Shown here piece by piece: positions 1 through 8,145 of a stretch of DNA of 64,000 nucleotides. The stretch's first letter is position 1. Each line of letters begins with the position of its first letter. Origin of the DNA: Rathayibacter sp. VKM Ac-2857 (GTDB lineage: Bacteria > Actinomycetota > Actinomycetes > Actinomycetales > Microbacteriaceae); NCBI RefSeq assembly GCF_013205025.1, contig NZ_JABMLE010000002.1:310001-374000 (forward strand), written 5' to 3'. The notes under the pieces are model-generated. The model had not been told where the DNA came from. It ran no database searches and saw nothing but the letters and a program-made list of their open reading frames with translations. The translations under genes and the position numbers were made by a program.

Positions 1-525
1 CTCGAAGCGGCCCTTCGCGAGCGCGGGGCTCAGCTCGTCGCCGCGGCCGACGCCGATCGCGGTGCCGCCGGTGAAGGAGAACGGCACGTCGGCGCCGAGC
101 CCGGCGGCGATCCCGAGCAGCTGCTCGCGGGTGCAGGCGGTGCCCCAGAGCGCGTCGCAGGCCAGCAGGGTCGCGGCGGCATCGGCCGAGCCGCCGCCCA
201 TCCCGCCGGCGATCGGCACGTTCTTCTCGATCTCGAGGTGCACGCCGCCGCGGTAGCCGGTCGCCCGGGCGAGGGCTCGCGCCGCCTTGATCGCGAGGTT
301 CGACCCGTCGACGGCGAGGCCTCGGGTGTCGATCGAGCCGGAGAACTCGACCGAGAAGTCGGGGGCGTCGCTCGCGTGGACGTCCTCGTAGAGCGACAGC
401 GACTGGAACGCGGTCGCGAGCTCGTGGTAGCCGTCCTCGCGGACCGCCCCGACCTTCAGGTAGACGTTGATCTTGCCCGGTGCTCGCGCGTGGACCCGGT
501 TCGACGTCGTCGCGCGCTGGGCCAT
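1..525 (-). CDS. ispE: 4-diphosphocytidyl-2-C-methyl-D-erythritol kinase, 3' part cut by window edge
   Basis: GHMP kinase of the non-mevalonate isoprenoid pathway; it phosphorylates the 2-hydroxyl of CDP-methylerythritol using ATP in the cytoplasm. The N-terminus reads [20 protein letters not shown], where APGKIN is the typical start of the fold. The glycine-rich ATP loop [15 protein letters not shown] follows at about residues 98-112. About 175 residues are visible and the C-terminal part lies beyond base 1. The ATG at 525 is chosen because a TAGCGT hexamer lies six bases upstream, with no Shine-Dalgarno site, as for many genes here. The gene follows rsmA by 9 bp; tatD, rsmA and ispE are a common actinobacterial neighbourhood. 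Identification is firm. Confidence 0.95.
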   Translation of the reverse strand, partial: MAQRATTSNRVHARAPGKINVYLKVGAVREDGYHELATAFQSLSLYEDVHASDAPDFSVEFSGSIDTRGLAVDGSNLAIKAARALARATGYRGGVHLEIEKNVPIAGGMGGGSADAAATLLACDALWGTACTREQLLGIAAGLGADVPFSFTGGTAIGVGRGDELSPALAKGRFE

Positions 526-531
526 GCATCC

Positions 532-537
532 ACGCTA
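532..537 (-). promoter_or_regulatory. -10 box of ispE, overlapping the rsmA stop codon
   Basis: TAGCGT lies 6 nt before the ispE ATG. The TAG at its head is also the rsmA stop codon. The spacing suggests a leaderless ispE transcript separate from readthrough of rsmA. This is inferred from recurrence of the layout in the window. Confidence 0.6.
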
Positions 538-1542
538 CAGGGTGGTGGAGCCGCGCTCGTCCGCGCTGGAAGCGCTCTCGTCGGCGCCCTCCGCATCGTC
601 GTCGCCGTCGCCGTCCTCGCCCGCCGCGGCCGGAACCGCACCGCCGCGGACCGGCACGCGCGCCGGGTCGAGCGTGCGGCCGAGGGCGGTGAACGCCGCG
701 ACGTCGAGCTCCTCGCCGCGGGCCGTCTGCGGCACTCCGGCCGACTCGAGCGCGGCGATGGCGGCGGTGCTGTCGCCGAAGAGCGCGGCGAGCGACTGGC
801 GGAGCATCTTCCGCCGCTGTGCGAAGGCCGCGTCGACCACCGCGAAGACGGCACGGCGCAGGGTCTCGTCGCCCGGCTCCTCGCCGCGCTCGAACGAGAC
901 GAGGACGCTGTCGACGTTGGGCACGGGCCAGAAGATCTGCCGCGAGACCGTTCCGCCGGTCGTGAACGAGCCGAACCAGGACGCCTTGACGCTCGGGCCG
1001 CCGTAGACCTTGGATCCGGGCCCGGCCGCAAGGCGGAGCCCGACCTCGGACTGCACCATCACGACTCCGGAGCGGATGCTCGGGAAGTGCTCGAGGAAGT
1101 GCAGCAGCACCGGCACCGAGATGTTGTACGGGAGATTCGCGACGAGCCGCACGGGCTCACCGGGCAGCTCGAGCACCTTCATCGCGTCGGCGCGGATCAC
1201 GGTGAGCTCGGCGGCGGGCGCCATCAGCTGGACGGTGCGGGGCAGCTGCTCCGCGAGCCGGCCGTCGATCTCGACGGCGACGACCCCGGCGCCGGCCTCG
1301 AGCAGGCCGAGCGTGAGCGAGCCGAGGCCCGGGCCGATCTCGACGACGCTCTCGCCCCGCTCCACGCGGGCGAGCTTGACGATGCGCCGGACGGTGTTGG
1401 CGTCGTGCACGAAGTTCTGGCCGAGCTTCTTCGTCGGAGTGACATCGAGCAGCTGGGCGAGATCGCGGATCTCGGCGGGACCGAGCAGCTTCGGGACGGC
1501 GACCTCGTCGGGCGCCGTCTCCGCCGCGTGCCGGCCGGTCAT
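535..1542 (-). CDS. rsmA: 16S rRNA (adenine(1518)-N(6)/adenine(1519)-N(6))-dimethyltransferase
   Basis: Dimethylates two adjacent adenines in the 3'-terminal hairpin of 16S rRNA during 30S maturation (KsgA/RsmA family). At 335 aa it is somewhat longer than the roughly 270 aa E. coli enzyme. KKLGQNFVHDANTVRRIV is the family N-terminal signature. VVEIGPGLGSLTLGLLE is the SAM-binding motif I, and NLPYNIS is the NLPY catalytic motif that flips the target adenine. The C-terminus carries an acidic, alanine-rich tail. Its ATG overlaps the tatD stop by 4 nt (ATGA), so translation is probably coupled to tatD. Confidence 0.96.
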   Translation of the reverse strand: MTGRHAAETAPDEVAVPKLLGPAEIRDLAQLLDVTPTKKLGQNFVHDANTVRRIVKLARVERGESVVEIGPGLGSLTLGLLEAGAGVVAVEIDGRLAEQLPRTVQLMAPAAELTVIRADAMKVLELPGEPVRLVANLPYNISVPVLLHFLEHFPSIRSGVVMVQSEVGLRLAAGPGSKVYGGPSVKASWFGSFTTGGTVSRQIFWPVPNVDSVLVSFERGEEPGDETLRRAVFAVVDAAFAQRRKMLRQSLAALFGDSTAAIAALESAGVPQTARGEELDVAAFTALGRTLDPARVPVRGGAVPAAAGEDGDGDDDAEGADESASSADERGSTTL

Positions 1543-2462
1543 GCCAGCTGCCCGACCGGCTCCGACGGCTCCGAGCCGACCTCGCCGCCCCACTCGCCGT
1601 AGACCTGCTCGGTGTTGGAGGTGATCGTGGCGGCGAGGTGGCCGACGTCGGTCTCGAGGGTCGCGGCCATCGAGCGCAGGGTGTGCGGGATGAGGTACGG
1701 CGCGTTCGGGCGGCCGCGGAACGGCTCCGGAGTGAGGTAGGGCGCATCGGTCTCGACGAGGATCAGGTGGCGCGGGGTGGCGATCAGCGCCTCGCGCAGC
1801 GACTCGGCGTTCTTGAACGAGACGGTGCCGGCGAAGGAGAGGTACCAGCCCTCGTCCGCGCACATCCGTGCCATCTCGGCGTCGCCGGAGAAGCAGTGGA
1901 AGACGGTGCGCTCGGGGGCCCCGACCCGGCGGAGGGTCTCCATGACCTCGCGGTGCGCGTCGCGGTCGTGGATCTGCAGCGCGGTGCCGGTCTCCTTCGC
2001 GATGCGGATGTGCTCCTCGAACGAGCGGAACTGGGCGGCGCGGCCGCTCTCGCCGGTGCGGTAGAAGTCGAGACCGGTCTCGCCGACGGCGCGCACGCGC
2101 GGCTGAGTCGCCAGCTCGGCGATCACGGCGAGGGCGTCGTCGAGCTCGCCCCGCTCCTCGAGGGCGGGCGCCTCGTTGGGGTGGATCGCGACGGCGGCGA
2201 GCATGCGCGGCTCGGAGGCGGCGCGCTCGGCCGACCAGCGGCTGGTCTCGACGTCGGTGCCGACCTGCACGACGCCGCGGACGCCGACCGTGGAGGCGCG
2301 GTCGAGCTGCTCGCGGTAGTCGAGCGGCTCGAGGCCGTCGGAGATCTCGAGGTGCGTGTGATTGTCGTAGACGGGGACGACGAGCGCCTCGGGCAGCGGC
2401 GGGTACGTCAGGTCGCGGCCGGACGTGTTCTCGCGGGCGCGGACGTGCTGGCTGTCGGTCAT
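1539..2462 (-). CDS. TatD-family metal-dependent hydrolase
   Basis: TIM-barrel metallohydrolase of the TatD DNase family, 307 aa. Metal-ligand motifs appear in order: DNHTHLE (the HxH pair), VGETGLDFYR (the bridging glutamate), IHDRDA, FHCFSG and ETDAPYL. Members are 3'-5' exonucleases implicated in DNA repair; the substrate here is not shown by sequence. It is the first gene of a tatD-rsmA-ispE run and overlaps rsmA by 4 nt. The start at 2462 sits 6 nt downstream of a TAGCCT box with no clear ribosome site, again suggesting a leaderless message. The upstream side is a REP-like repeat cluster that separates this unit from metG. Confidence 0.94.
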   Translation of the reverse strand: MTDSQHVRARENTSGRDLTYPPLPEALVVPVYDNHTHLEISDGLEPLDYREQLDRASTVGVRGVVQVGTDVETSRWSAERAASEPRMLAAVAIHPNEAPALEERGELDDALAVIAELATQPRVRAVGETGLDFYRTGESGRAAQFRSFEEHIRIAKETGTALQIHDRDAHREVMETLRRVGAPERTVFHCFSGDAEMARMCADEGWYLSFAGTVSFKNAESLREALIATPRHLILVETDAPYLTPEPFRGRPNAPYLIPHTLRSMAATLETDVGHLAATITSNTEQVYGEWGGEVGSEPSEPVGQLA

Positions 2463-2468
2463 GGCTCC

Positions 2469-2474
2469 AGGCTA
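2469..2474 (-). promoter_or_regulatory. -10 box of tatD (leaderless type)
   Basis: TAGCCT ends 6 nt before the tatD ATG. It would place the transcription start at or next to the start codon. Confidence 0.6.
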
Positions 2475-2531
2475 CCGGGGCGGGGCGGCGGGGCCTCGGA
2501 GGGGGGATCCGGAGAGTCCGCGCTTGCGGAG

Positions 2532-2784
2532 GGTGGATCTCGATACGCCCGCAAGCGGGCTACTCGATCAGCATGAGGGGGGCGACGCAACCGCAGGTGA
2601 CGGCGGCCGCAGCAGCAGCATGCTGGTCGAGTAGCCGCCGCAGGCGGCGTATCGAGACCCCGCGCCTGCAGACGGTGGATCTCGATACACCCGCGCAGCG
2701 GGCTACTCGATCAACAGAGGGGCGCCCGCGAAGCGGGCTCCTCGTGCATGCCGACGCCCGCGGAGCGGGCTCCTCGATCAGCAG
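2532..2784. repeat. REP-like repeat cluster 1
   Basis: About five copies, in both orientations, of a unit whose core is CTCGATACGCCC, a variable GC-rich centre and GGGCTACTCGA, usually ending in TCAGCATG or CCAGCATG. Copies lie near 2532-2575 (+), 2618-2662 (-) and 2672-2716 (+). Two degenerate copies lie at 2718-2750 and 2751-2784. Each unit is an imperfect hairpin. The cluster fills the gap between metG (stop at 2795) and tatD, both minus-strand, and nothing else is seen in the gap. Related clusters lie near 18.4-18.9 kb and 28.9-29.4 kb. Confidence 0.85.
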
Positions 2785-2794
2785 GGAGGACGCG

Positions 2795-4372
2795 TCAGGA
2801 CTCCGGGACCTCGATGCGGGGGAAGAGCGGGGCGAGGGTGCCGACGGTGGTGCCGACGGGCAGCTGTCCCCACTCCCCCGCCGCGCGGAGCGGCTGGGCC
2901 GGGAGGGCGCCGAGCGCGTCCTGGACGCCGAGCGCCTCCCAGAGCGCGGTGGTCGCGCGGGGCACGACCGGCGAGAGCAGGACGGCCAGGGCGCGCAGCC
3001 CCTCCGACGCCGTGTAGAGCACGGTGCCGAGGCGCTCGCGCTCGTCCTTCTTGGCCAGGGCCCACGGCTCCTGCTCGGTGATGTAGCCGTTGAGCTCGTC
3101 GACGATCGTCCAGACGGCGGTGATGGCGTCGTGGATCGCGAGGGTCTCGATCGAGCGGTCGGCCGCGGACGCCGCCTCCGCGACCGTCGCCTGCACGCGC
3201 TCCTCCGCCTCGGTCGCCGCCGAGGGCTCGGGCACGACGCCGTCGTAGTAGCGGTGCAGCATGGCGATGACCCGCGAGGCGAGGTTGCCGAAGCCGTTCG
3301 CGAGCTCGGCCTGGTACCGCGCCGCGAGGTCCTCCCAGGAGAACGAGCCGTCCTGCCCGAAGGTGATGGCGCGCATGAAGTAGTAGCGGAACGCGTCCGA
3401 GCCGAAGGTGTCGGTGATCTGCTCCGGCGCGATGCCGGTGAGCTTCGACTTCGACATCTTCTCGCCGCCGACGAGCAGCCAGCCGTGGCCGAAGACCTGC
3501 TTCGGCACGTCGAGCCCGGCGGCCATCAGCATCGCGGGCCAGATCACCGCGTGGAAGCGGAGGATGTCCTTGCCGACGATGTGGGTCGCCGGCCAGCGGC
3601 GCTCGAACTCCGCCTCGTCCTGGCCGTAGCCGACGGCGGTGATGTAGTTGAGCAGCGCGTCGAACCAGACGTAGACGACGTGCGAGTCGTCCCACGGCAC
3701 CTTCACGCCCCAGTCGAAGCTCGAGCGCGAGATCGAGAGGTCGGCGAGGCCCTGGCGCACGAAGCTGACGACCTCGTTGCGCGCCGACTCGGGCTGCACG
3801 AAGTCGGGGCGCTCCTCGTAGAGCGCGAGCAGTCGCTCGGTGTACTCGCTCATCTTGAAGAAGTAGTTCTTCTCCTTGAGCAGCTCGACCGGCTTGGAGT
3901 GGATCTTGCAGACGTACTGGCCCTCGTACTCGCCGGTTCCCTCGTCGAGGTCGGAGAGCTGCTTGTACTCCTCGCAGCCCACGCAGTAGTAGCCCTCGTA
4001 CTCGCCGGTGTAGATCGCGCCCTGGTCGTAGAGCTTCTGCAGGAACTTCTGCACGTTGACCTCGTGGCGCTGCTCCGTGGTCCGGATGAAGTCGTCGTTC
4101 GCGATGTCGATCGTCGACAGCAGCGGCTTCCAGGCGTTCTGCACCAGGCGGTCGGCCCACTCCTGCGGGGTCGTGCCGTTCGCGGTGGCGGTGCGGAGGA
4201 TCTTCTGGCCGTGCTCGTCGGTGCCGGTCAGCAGCCAGGTGTCGTCGCCCGCCTGGCGGTGCCAGCGGGTGAGGACGTCCGCGGCGACCTCGGTGTACGC
4301 GTGCCCGATGTGGGGGACGTCGTTCACGTAGAAGATCGGGGTCGTGAGATAGAAGGAGGCGCCGTCGGACAT
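2795..4372 (-). CDS. metG: methionine--tRNA ligase
   Basis: Class I aminoacyl-tRNA synthetase charging tRNA-Met; cytoplasmic and essential. The 525 aa protein has PHIGHAY (HIGH motif) at about residues 20-26, a CVGC zinc-knuckle half-site in the connective region and EKMSKSKLTG (KMSKS loop) at about residue 300. The C-terminal part is the helical anticodon-binding domain; no Trbp111-like extension is present. An in-frame ATG also exists at 4381. The one at 4372 is preferred because TAGGAT lies exactly 7 nt upstream, the same layout as other genes in this window. It stands alone on the minus strand behind rsmI. Confidence 0.96.
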   Translation of the reverse strand: MSDGASFYLTTPIFYVNDVPHIGHAYTEVAADVLTRWHRQAGDDTWLLTGTDEHGQKILRTATANGTTPQEWADRLVQNAWKPLLSTIDIANDDFIRTTEQRHEVNVQKFLQKLYDQGAIYTGEYEGYYCVGCEEYKQLSDLDEGTGEYEGQYVCKIHSKPVELLKEKNYFFKMSEYTERLLALYEERPDFVQPESARNEVVSFVRQGLADLSISRSSFDWGVKVPWDDSHVVYVWFDALLNYITAVGYGQDEAEFERRWPATHIVGKDILRFHAVIWPAMLMAAGLDVPKQVFGHGWLLVGGEKMSKSKLTGIAPEQITDTFGSDAFRYYFMRAITFGQDGSFSWEDLAARYQAELANGFGNLASRVIAMLHRYYDGVVPEPSAATEAEERVQATVAEAASAADRSIETLAIHDAITAVWTIVDELNGYITEQEPWALAKKDERERLGTVLYTASEGLRALAVLLSPVVPRATTALWEALGVQDALGALPAQPLRAAGEWGQLPVGTTVGTLAPLFPRIEVPES

Positions 4373-4379
4373 GGCGACC

Positions 4380-4385
4380 ATCCTA
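4380..4385 (-). promoter_or_regulatory. -10 box of metG (leaderless type)
   Basis: TAGGAT ends 7 nt before the metG ATG at 4372. It helps decide between that start and the in-frame ATG at 4381, which overlaps the box. Confidence 0.55.
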
Positions 4386-4449
4386 TGGTTCGGCGCCCGA
4401 GCCTCCCGCTGTGTGACGGAGCGGTCCCGGACGCGACCCCGGGCCCGGC

Positions 4450-5271
4450 TCAGCCGCGACGGGAGGCGAGGGCCGCCTCGTACAGCGCGCGCTTGGAGAG
4501 GCCGGTCATCTCCGCGACCTCGGCCGAGGCCTCCTTCAGCCGCGCGCCGGCCGCGACCCGCTCGAGCACGTCCGCGAGCCCGTCCTCGAGGGAGGCCTCG
4601 CGCTCGGGGGCGCCCTCAACCACCAGGCAGATCTCGCCGCGGAGGCCGTCGGCCGCCCACTCGGCGAGCTCGGCGGCGGTGCCGCGGCGCACCTCCTCGA
4701 ACATCTTGGTCAGCTCGCGGCAGACGACCACCCGGCGCTCGGGCCCCATCGCCTCGACCAGATCGGCGAGGGAGTCGCCGATGCGGTGCGGCGACTCGAA
4801 GAAGACCATCGTGCGGCGCTCGTCGACGAGCGAGCGGAACAGCGTGACCCGCTCGCCGTGCTTGCGCGGCAGGAAGCCCTCGAAGCTGAAGCGGTCGGTG
4901 GGCAGGCCGGAGACGGCGAGCGCCATCAGCACGGCGGACGGGCCGGGCAGGGCGGTCACCCGGACGCCGGCGGCGACGGCGGTCTCGACGAGGTGGTAGC
5001 CCGGGTCGGAGACGGTGGGCATGCCGGCGTCGCTCAGGACCAGGAGGTCCTCCTCGCGGGCGAGCTCGACCAGCTCGGCGGAGCGCTCGCGCTCGTTGTG
5101 GTCGTGCAGGGCGTAGAGCTGCGGGCGGTTCTCGATCCCGAGGGCGCGGAGCAGCTGGATGGTGACGCGGGTGTCCTCCGCGGCGATGTGCCGGGTGCTC
5201 TCGAGCGCCTCGACGAGCCTCCGCGTCGCGTCGCCGAGATTGCCGATGGGCGTGCCGGCCAGGATGATCAT
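4450..5271 (-). CDS. rsmI: 16S rRNA (cytidine(1402)-2'-O)-methyltransferase
   Basis: RsmI 2'-O-methylates C1402 in the decoding centre of 16S rRNA, using SAM. The protein has 273 aa, the usual family length. AGTPIGNLGD at the N-terminus, IAAEDTR, SDAGMPTVSDPG and FFESPHRI are characteristic of this tetrapyrrole-methylase-fold family. The C-terminus ends in a small helical segment (SKRALYEAALASRRG) typical of RsmI. GGGAGG lies 9 nt before the ATG. Transcription diverges from the PMT mannosyltransferase 79 bp away; pairing of rsmI with a PMT gene is common in actinobacteria. Confidence 0.95.
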   Translation of the reverse strand: MIILAGTPIGNLGDATRRLVEALESTRHIAAEDTRVTIQLLRALGIENRPQLYALHDHNERERSAELVELAREEDLLVLSDAGMPTVSDPGYHLVETAVAAGVRVTALPGPSAVLMALAVSGLPTDRFSFEGFLPRKHGERVTLFRSLVDERRTMVFFESPHRIGDSLADLVEAMGPERRVVVCRELTKMFEEVRRGTAAELAEWAADGLRGEICLVVEGAPEREASLEDGLADVLERVAAGARLKEASAEVAEMTGLSKRALYEAALASRRG

Positions 5272-5338
5272 CCGTCCATCCTCCCAGTCGCCGCGCGACG
5301 GCGCCCGACCGCGGCCGGGCGGCGGAACCGCGCGCCGT

Positions 5339-5344
5339 TAGCAT
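5339..5344 (+). promoter_or_regulatory. -10 box of the PMT gene (leaderless type)
   Basis: TAGCAT ends 6 nt before the GTG at 5351. No ribosome-binding site fits between, so the message is probably leaderless. Confidence 0.55.
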
Positions 5345-5350
5345 GGCCGG

Positions 5351-7084
5351 GTGACGGACCGACCGCAGCGAGACTTCGACGACCTGCTCCTGGACTCCGC
5401 GGGGGCCTCGCGCGCCGTGCCGGTCGGGCCCGCGGACGGGAGCGCGGGCACCAGTACCGCCGAGAGCGGGGCCGACACCGGCACCGCGAGCACCGCCGCC
5501 GCGCGCGTCCGCGAGAGCGCCCCCGACCTGCCCCGCGGCTCCTGGTTCGACGACGTGCACGACCGTCTCGTCGCGACCACCGCGCGCCGCCGGCTCTGGG
5601 AGCTCGGGCTCCCGATCCTGGTCGTCGTGGTCGCCGCCGTGCTCCGCCTCTGGAACCTCGGCCACCCGCGCTCGCTGGTCTTCGACGAGACCTTCTACGT
5701 CAAGGACGCCTGGACCCTCTGGAACCTCGGCTTCGAGGGCGCCTGGCCCGAGAACCCCGACCCGGGCTTCGCCACCGGCGCGGTCGACGTCTTCACCGGC
5801 GCCCCCTCCTTCGTGGTGCACCCGCCGCTGGGCAAGTGGATCATCGGGCTCGGGATGGGCCTGCTCGGCGCGGACGACAGCGTCGGCTGGCGCCTCACCA
5901 CCGCGATCGTCGGGATCCTCGCGGTCGCCCTCGTGATCGTGATCGGGAAGCTGCTCTTCCGCTCCACCTTCCTCGCCTCGCTGGCCGGCCTGCTGCTCGC
6001 CATCGACGGGCACGCGATCGTGATGTCGCGGGTCTCGCTGCTCGACGGCATCCTGATGTTCGTCGCGCTCTGCGGGGTCGCCGCGATCCTGCTGGACCGG
6101 CGCTGGGCCGAGGAGCGGATGGCCGCGAAGGTCGCTGCGGGCGATCTGCCGAGCTGGGGACCTGTGCTCTGGTGGCGGCCCTGGCTGCTGACCGCCGGTC
6201 TGCTCTTCGGCCTCGCGGCGGGGGTGAAGTGGACGGGGATCTACTTCCTCGCCGCATACGGCGTCTACGCGGTGGTCGTCGACGCACTGCTGCGGCGGCG
6301 CGCGGGCGTGCCGTTCTGGGTCAGCGGCGCGATCCTCAAGCAGGGTCCCGTCACCTTCCTCCTGGTCGTGCCGATCGCGCTGATCGCCTACCTCGGCACC
6401 TGGCTGGGCTGGCTGCGCACCTCGGGCGGCTGGGCGCGGCAGTGGGCGACGGAGGCACCGGGCAACGCCTGGACCGGCGCGCTCGCCTGGGTGCCGGACT
6501 GGGCGCAGAGCCTCTGGCACTACCACGTGCAGATGTACGACTACTCGATCAATCTGCGCGCCACGCACCCCTACGAGGCCAACCCTCTGACCTGGCTGCT
6601 GATGCTGCGGCCGACGAGCATGTACTTCGTCGACCAGGCGACCGGGGTCGACGGCTGCGCGGCGGTGCGCTGCGACGAGGCGATCACCTCGGTCGCGAAT
6701 CCGCTGATCTGGTACGCCGGCGTGCTGGCGCTGGTCTACCTGCTCTACCGGCTCGCCCGCTACCGCGAGTGGCGCGCCGGCTTCGTGCTGATGGGCATCG
6801 TCGCCGGCTACCTGCCCTGGATGCTCTACCTCGACCGCACCGTCTTCCAGTTCTACTGCGTGGTCTTCGAGCCGTACATGATGCTGGCGCTCGCGCTGAC
6901 GGCGGGGGTGGTGATCGGCAAGCGGGGTGACGAGCGCGGCAGGCGGACCCGCGGCATCGTGATCGTGCTGATCTTCGTGGTGCTCGCGGCGGCCCTCACG
7001 GCCTACTTCTACCCGCTCTGGACCGGGCAGCAGACGTCCTTCTCGTTCTGGCAGGCGCACATGTGGCTGCCCTCGTGGGTCTGA
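5351..7084 (+). CDS. polyprenol-phosphate-mannose--protein mannosyltransferase (PMT family)
   Basis: GT39-type glycosyltransferase that transfers mannose from a polyprenyl phosphate to Ser/Thr of exported proteins in the membrane. The 577 aa protein has a cytosolic N-terminus of about 80 residues. The first membrane segment and the acidic loop VFDETFYVKDAWT follow; the DE pair is the conserved catalytic feature. HPPLGKWIIGLGMG is another family motif. About ten to eleven hydrophobic segments run to the C-terminus. Start is GTG at 5351, fixed by the TAGCAT box. Its 3' end overlaps the following YeiH gene by 22 nt, implying cotranscription. Family identification is strong; the acceptor proteins are unknown. 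Confidence 0.9.
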   Translation: MTDRPQRDFDDLLLDSAGASRAVPVGPADGSAGTSTAESGADTGTASTAAARVRESAPDLPRGSWFDDVHDRLVATTARRRLWELGLPILVVVVAAVLRLWNLGHPRSLVFDETFYVKDAWTLWNLGFEGAWPENPDPGFATGAVDVFTGAPSFVVHPPLGKWIIGLGMGLLGADDSVGWRLTTAIVGILAVALVIVIGKLLFRSTFLASLAGLLLAIDGHAIVMSRVSLLDGILMFVALCGVAAILLDRRWAEERMAAKVAAGDLPSWGPVLWWRPWLLTAGLLFGLAAGVKWTGIYFLAAYGVYAVVVDALLRRRAGVPFWVSGAILKQGPVTFLLVVPIALIAYLGTWLGWLRTSGGWARQWATEAPGNAWTGALAWVPDWAQSLWHYHVQMYDYSINLRATHPYEANPLTWLLMLRPTSMYFVDQATGVDGCAAVRCDEAITSVANPLIWYAGVLALVYLLYRLARYREWRAGFVLMGIVAGYLPWMLYLDRTVFQFYCVVFEPYMMLALALTAGVVIGKRGDERGRRTRGIVIVLIFVVLAAALTAYFYPLWTGQQTSFSFWQAHMWLPSWV

Positions 7085-8064
7085 TCACCCGGATCGGACC
7101 CGGCCTCGCGGTCTGCGCGGCAGCGGCGGTGCTCGCGTTCGCGGTGCACCTGGCCGTGCCCGCGGTGCCGATGCTGACGGCCGCGGTGGCGCTCGGGATC
7201 CTGGTCGCGCAGCTGCCCGCGGCCCGTCCGCTGCTGAGCGGCCGGCTGGCACCGGGGCTGAAGTTCTCCTCGCGCACGCTGATGCGCACCGGCATCGTCC
7301 TGCTGGGGCTGAAGCTCTCGCTCGTCGACATCGCCGCGCTCGGCTGGGGCGCGATCCTGATCGTCGTCGCGATCGTGCTCGCGACCTTCGGACTGACCTA
7401 CGGGCTCGGGCGGGCGCTGCGGCTGCCCGGCCGCGAGCCGCTGCTGCTGGCCGCCGGCTTCTCGATCTGCGGGGCCTCGGCGATCGGCGCGATGGCCGGG
7501 GCGACCCGGGCGAAGGAGGAGGAGCAGGCGGTGCCGGTCGCGCTGGTCACCCTCTGCGGCACCCTCGCGATCGCGGTGCTGCCGGCGCTGCGGTATCCGC
7601 TCGGCCTCTCGGACGTCGAGTTCGGGCACTGGGTGGGCGCGTCGGTGCACGACGTCGGCCAGGTGGTGGCGACGGCGCAGGTCGCGGGGGCGTCGGCGCT
7701 CGCGATCGCGGTGGTGGTGAAGCTGACCCGCGTGGTGATGCTCGCGCCGATGGTGGCCGTGGCCGCCGCGGTGACCCGGCGCGCCGGTGCCGAGGGCGGG
7801 CCGCGACCCGCGATCGTGCCGCTGTTCGTGGTCGGCTTCCTCGCGGCGGTGCTGGTGCGGACGCTCCTGCCACTGCCGGAGGGTGTGCTGGTCGCGGCGG
7901 ACACGACGCAGACCTGGCTGCTGGCGGCGGCGCTCTTCGCGCTCGGGAGCGGGGTACGGCTGCGGGCGCTGCTCACGACGGGCTGGCGGGCGCTGGTCGT
8001 CGCGCTCGCCTCCTGGTTCGCGATCGCGGCGATGGCGCTGGCGGCGGTGCACGCGACGCTCTGA
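7063..8064 (+). CDS. YeiH/UPF0324-family putative sulfate exporter
   Basis: Integral membrane protein of 333 aa with about ten hydrophobic segments. The family signatures LKFSSRTLMRTGIVLLG, GFSICGASAIGAMAG and VGASVHDVGQVVA identify the YeiH/UPF0324 (PSE) family. Some members have been proposed to move sulfur compounds, but the transport activity is weakly established. The assumed start is GTG at 7063, inside the end of the mannosyltransferase gene; a GTG four codons later is possible. The downstream metY gene uses sulfide, so a sulfur theme is plausible but only circumstantial. Confidence 0.85.
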   Translation: MAALVGLITRIGPGLAVCAAAAVLAFAVHLAVPAVPMLTAAVALGILVAQLPAARPLLSGRLAPGLKFSSRTLMRTGIVLLGLKLSLVDIAALGWGAILIVVAIVLATFGLTYGLGRALRLPGREPLLLAAGFSICGASAIGAMAGATRAKEEEQAVPVALVTLCGTLAIAVLPALRYPLGLSDVEFGHWVGASVHDVGQVVATAQVAGASALAIAVVVKLTRVVMLAPMVAVAAAVTRRAGAEGGPRPAIVPLFVVGFLAAVLVRTLLPLPEGVLVAADTTQTWLLAAALFALGSGVRLRALLTTGWRALVVALASWFAIAAMALAAVHATL

Positions 8065-8132
8065 CAGTGCGTCGCTGCCTGGGACTGTTACGGGATGCGA
8101 CGGCTTCGCGCGGCGGTGTCGGCGGCGCCCGC

Positions 8133-8138
8133 TAGCGT
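8133..8138 (+). promoter_or_regulatory. -10 box of metY (leaderless type)
   Basis: TAGCGT ends 7 nt before the metY ATG at 8146; no Shine-Dalgarno sequence is visible. Confidence 0.6.
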
Positions 8139-8145
8139 CGATCGC

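Noticed and set aside
238-1602. Long plus-strand open frame across ispE, rsmA and tatD
   Set aside because: It mirrors three recognisable minus-strand genes. Its product is Arg/Gly/Glu-rich with no motif, as expected from a high-GC shadow frame.
2532-2784. Possible CRISPR array from regularly recurring 40-bp units
   Set aside because: Unit orientation alternates, spacers are not of constant length and no cas gene is present.
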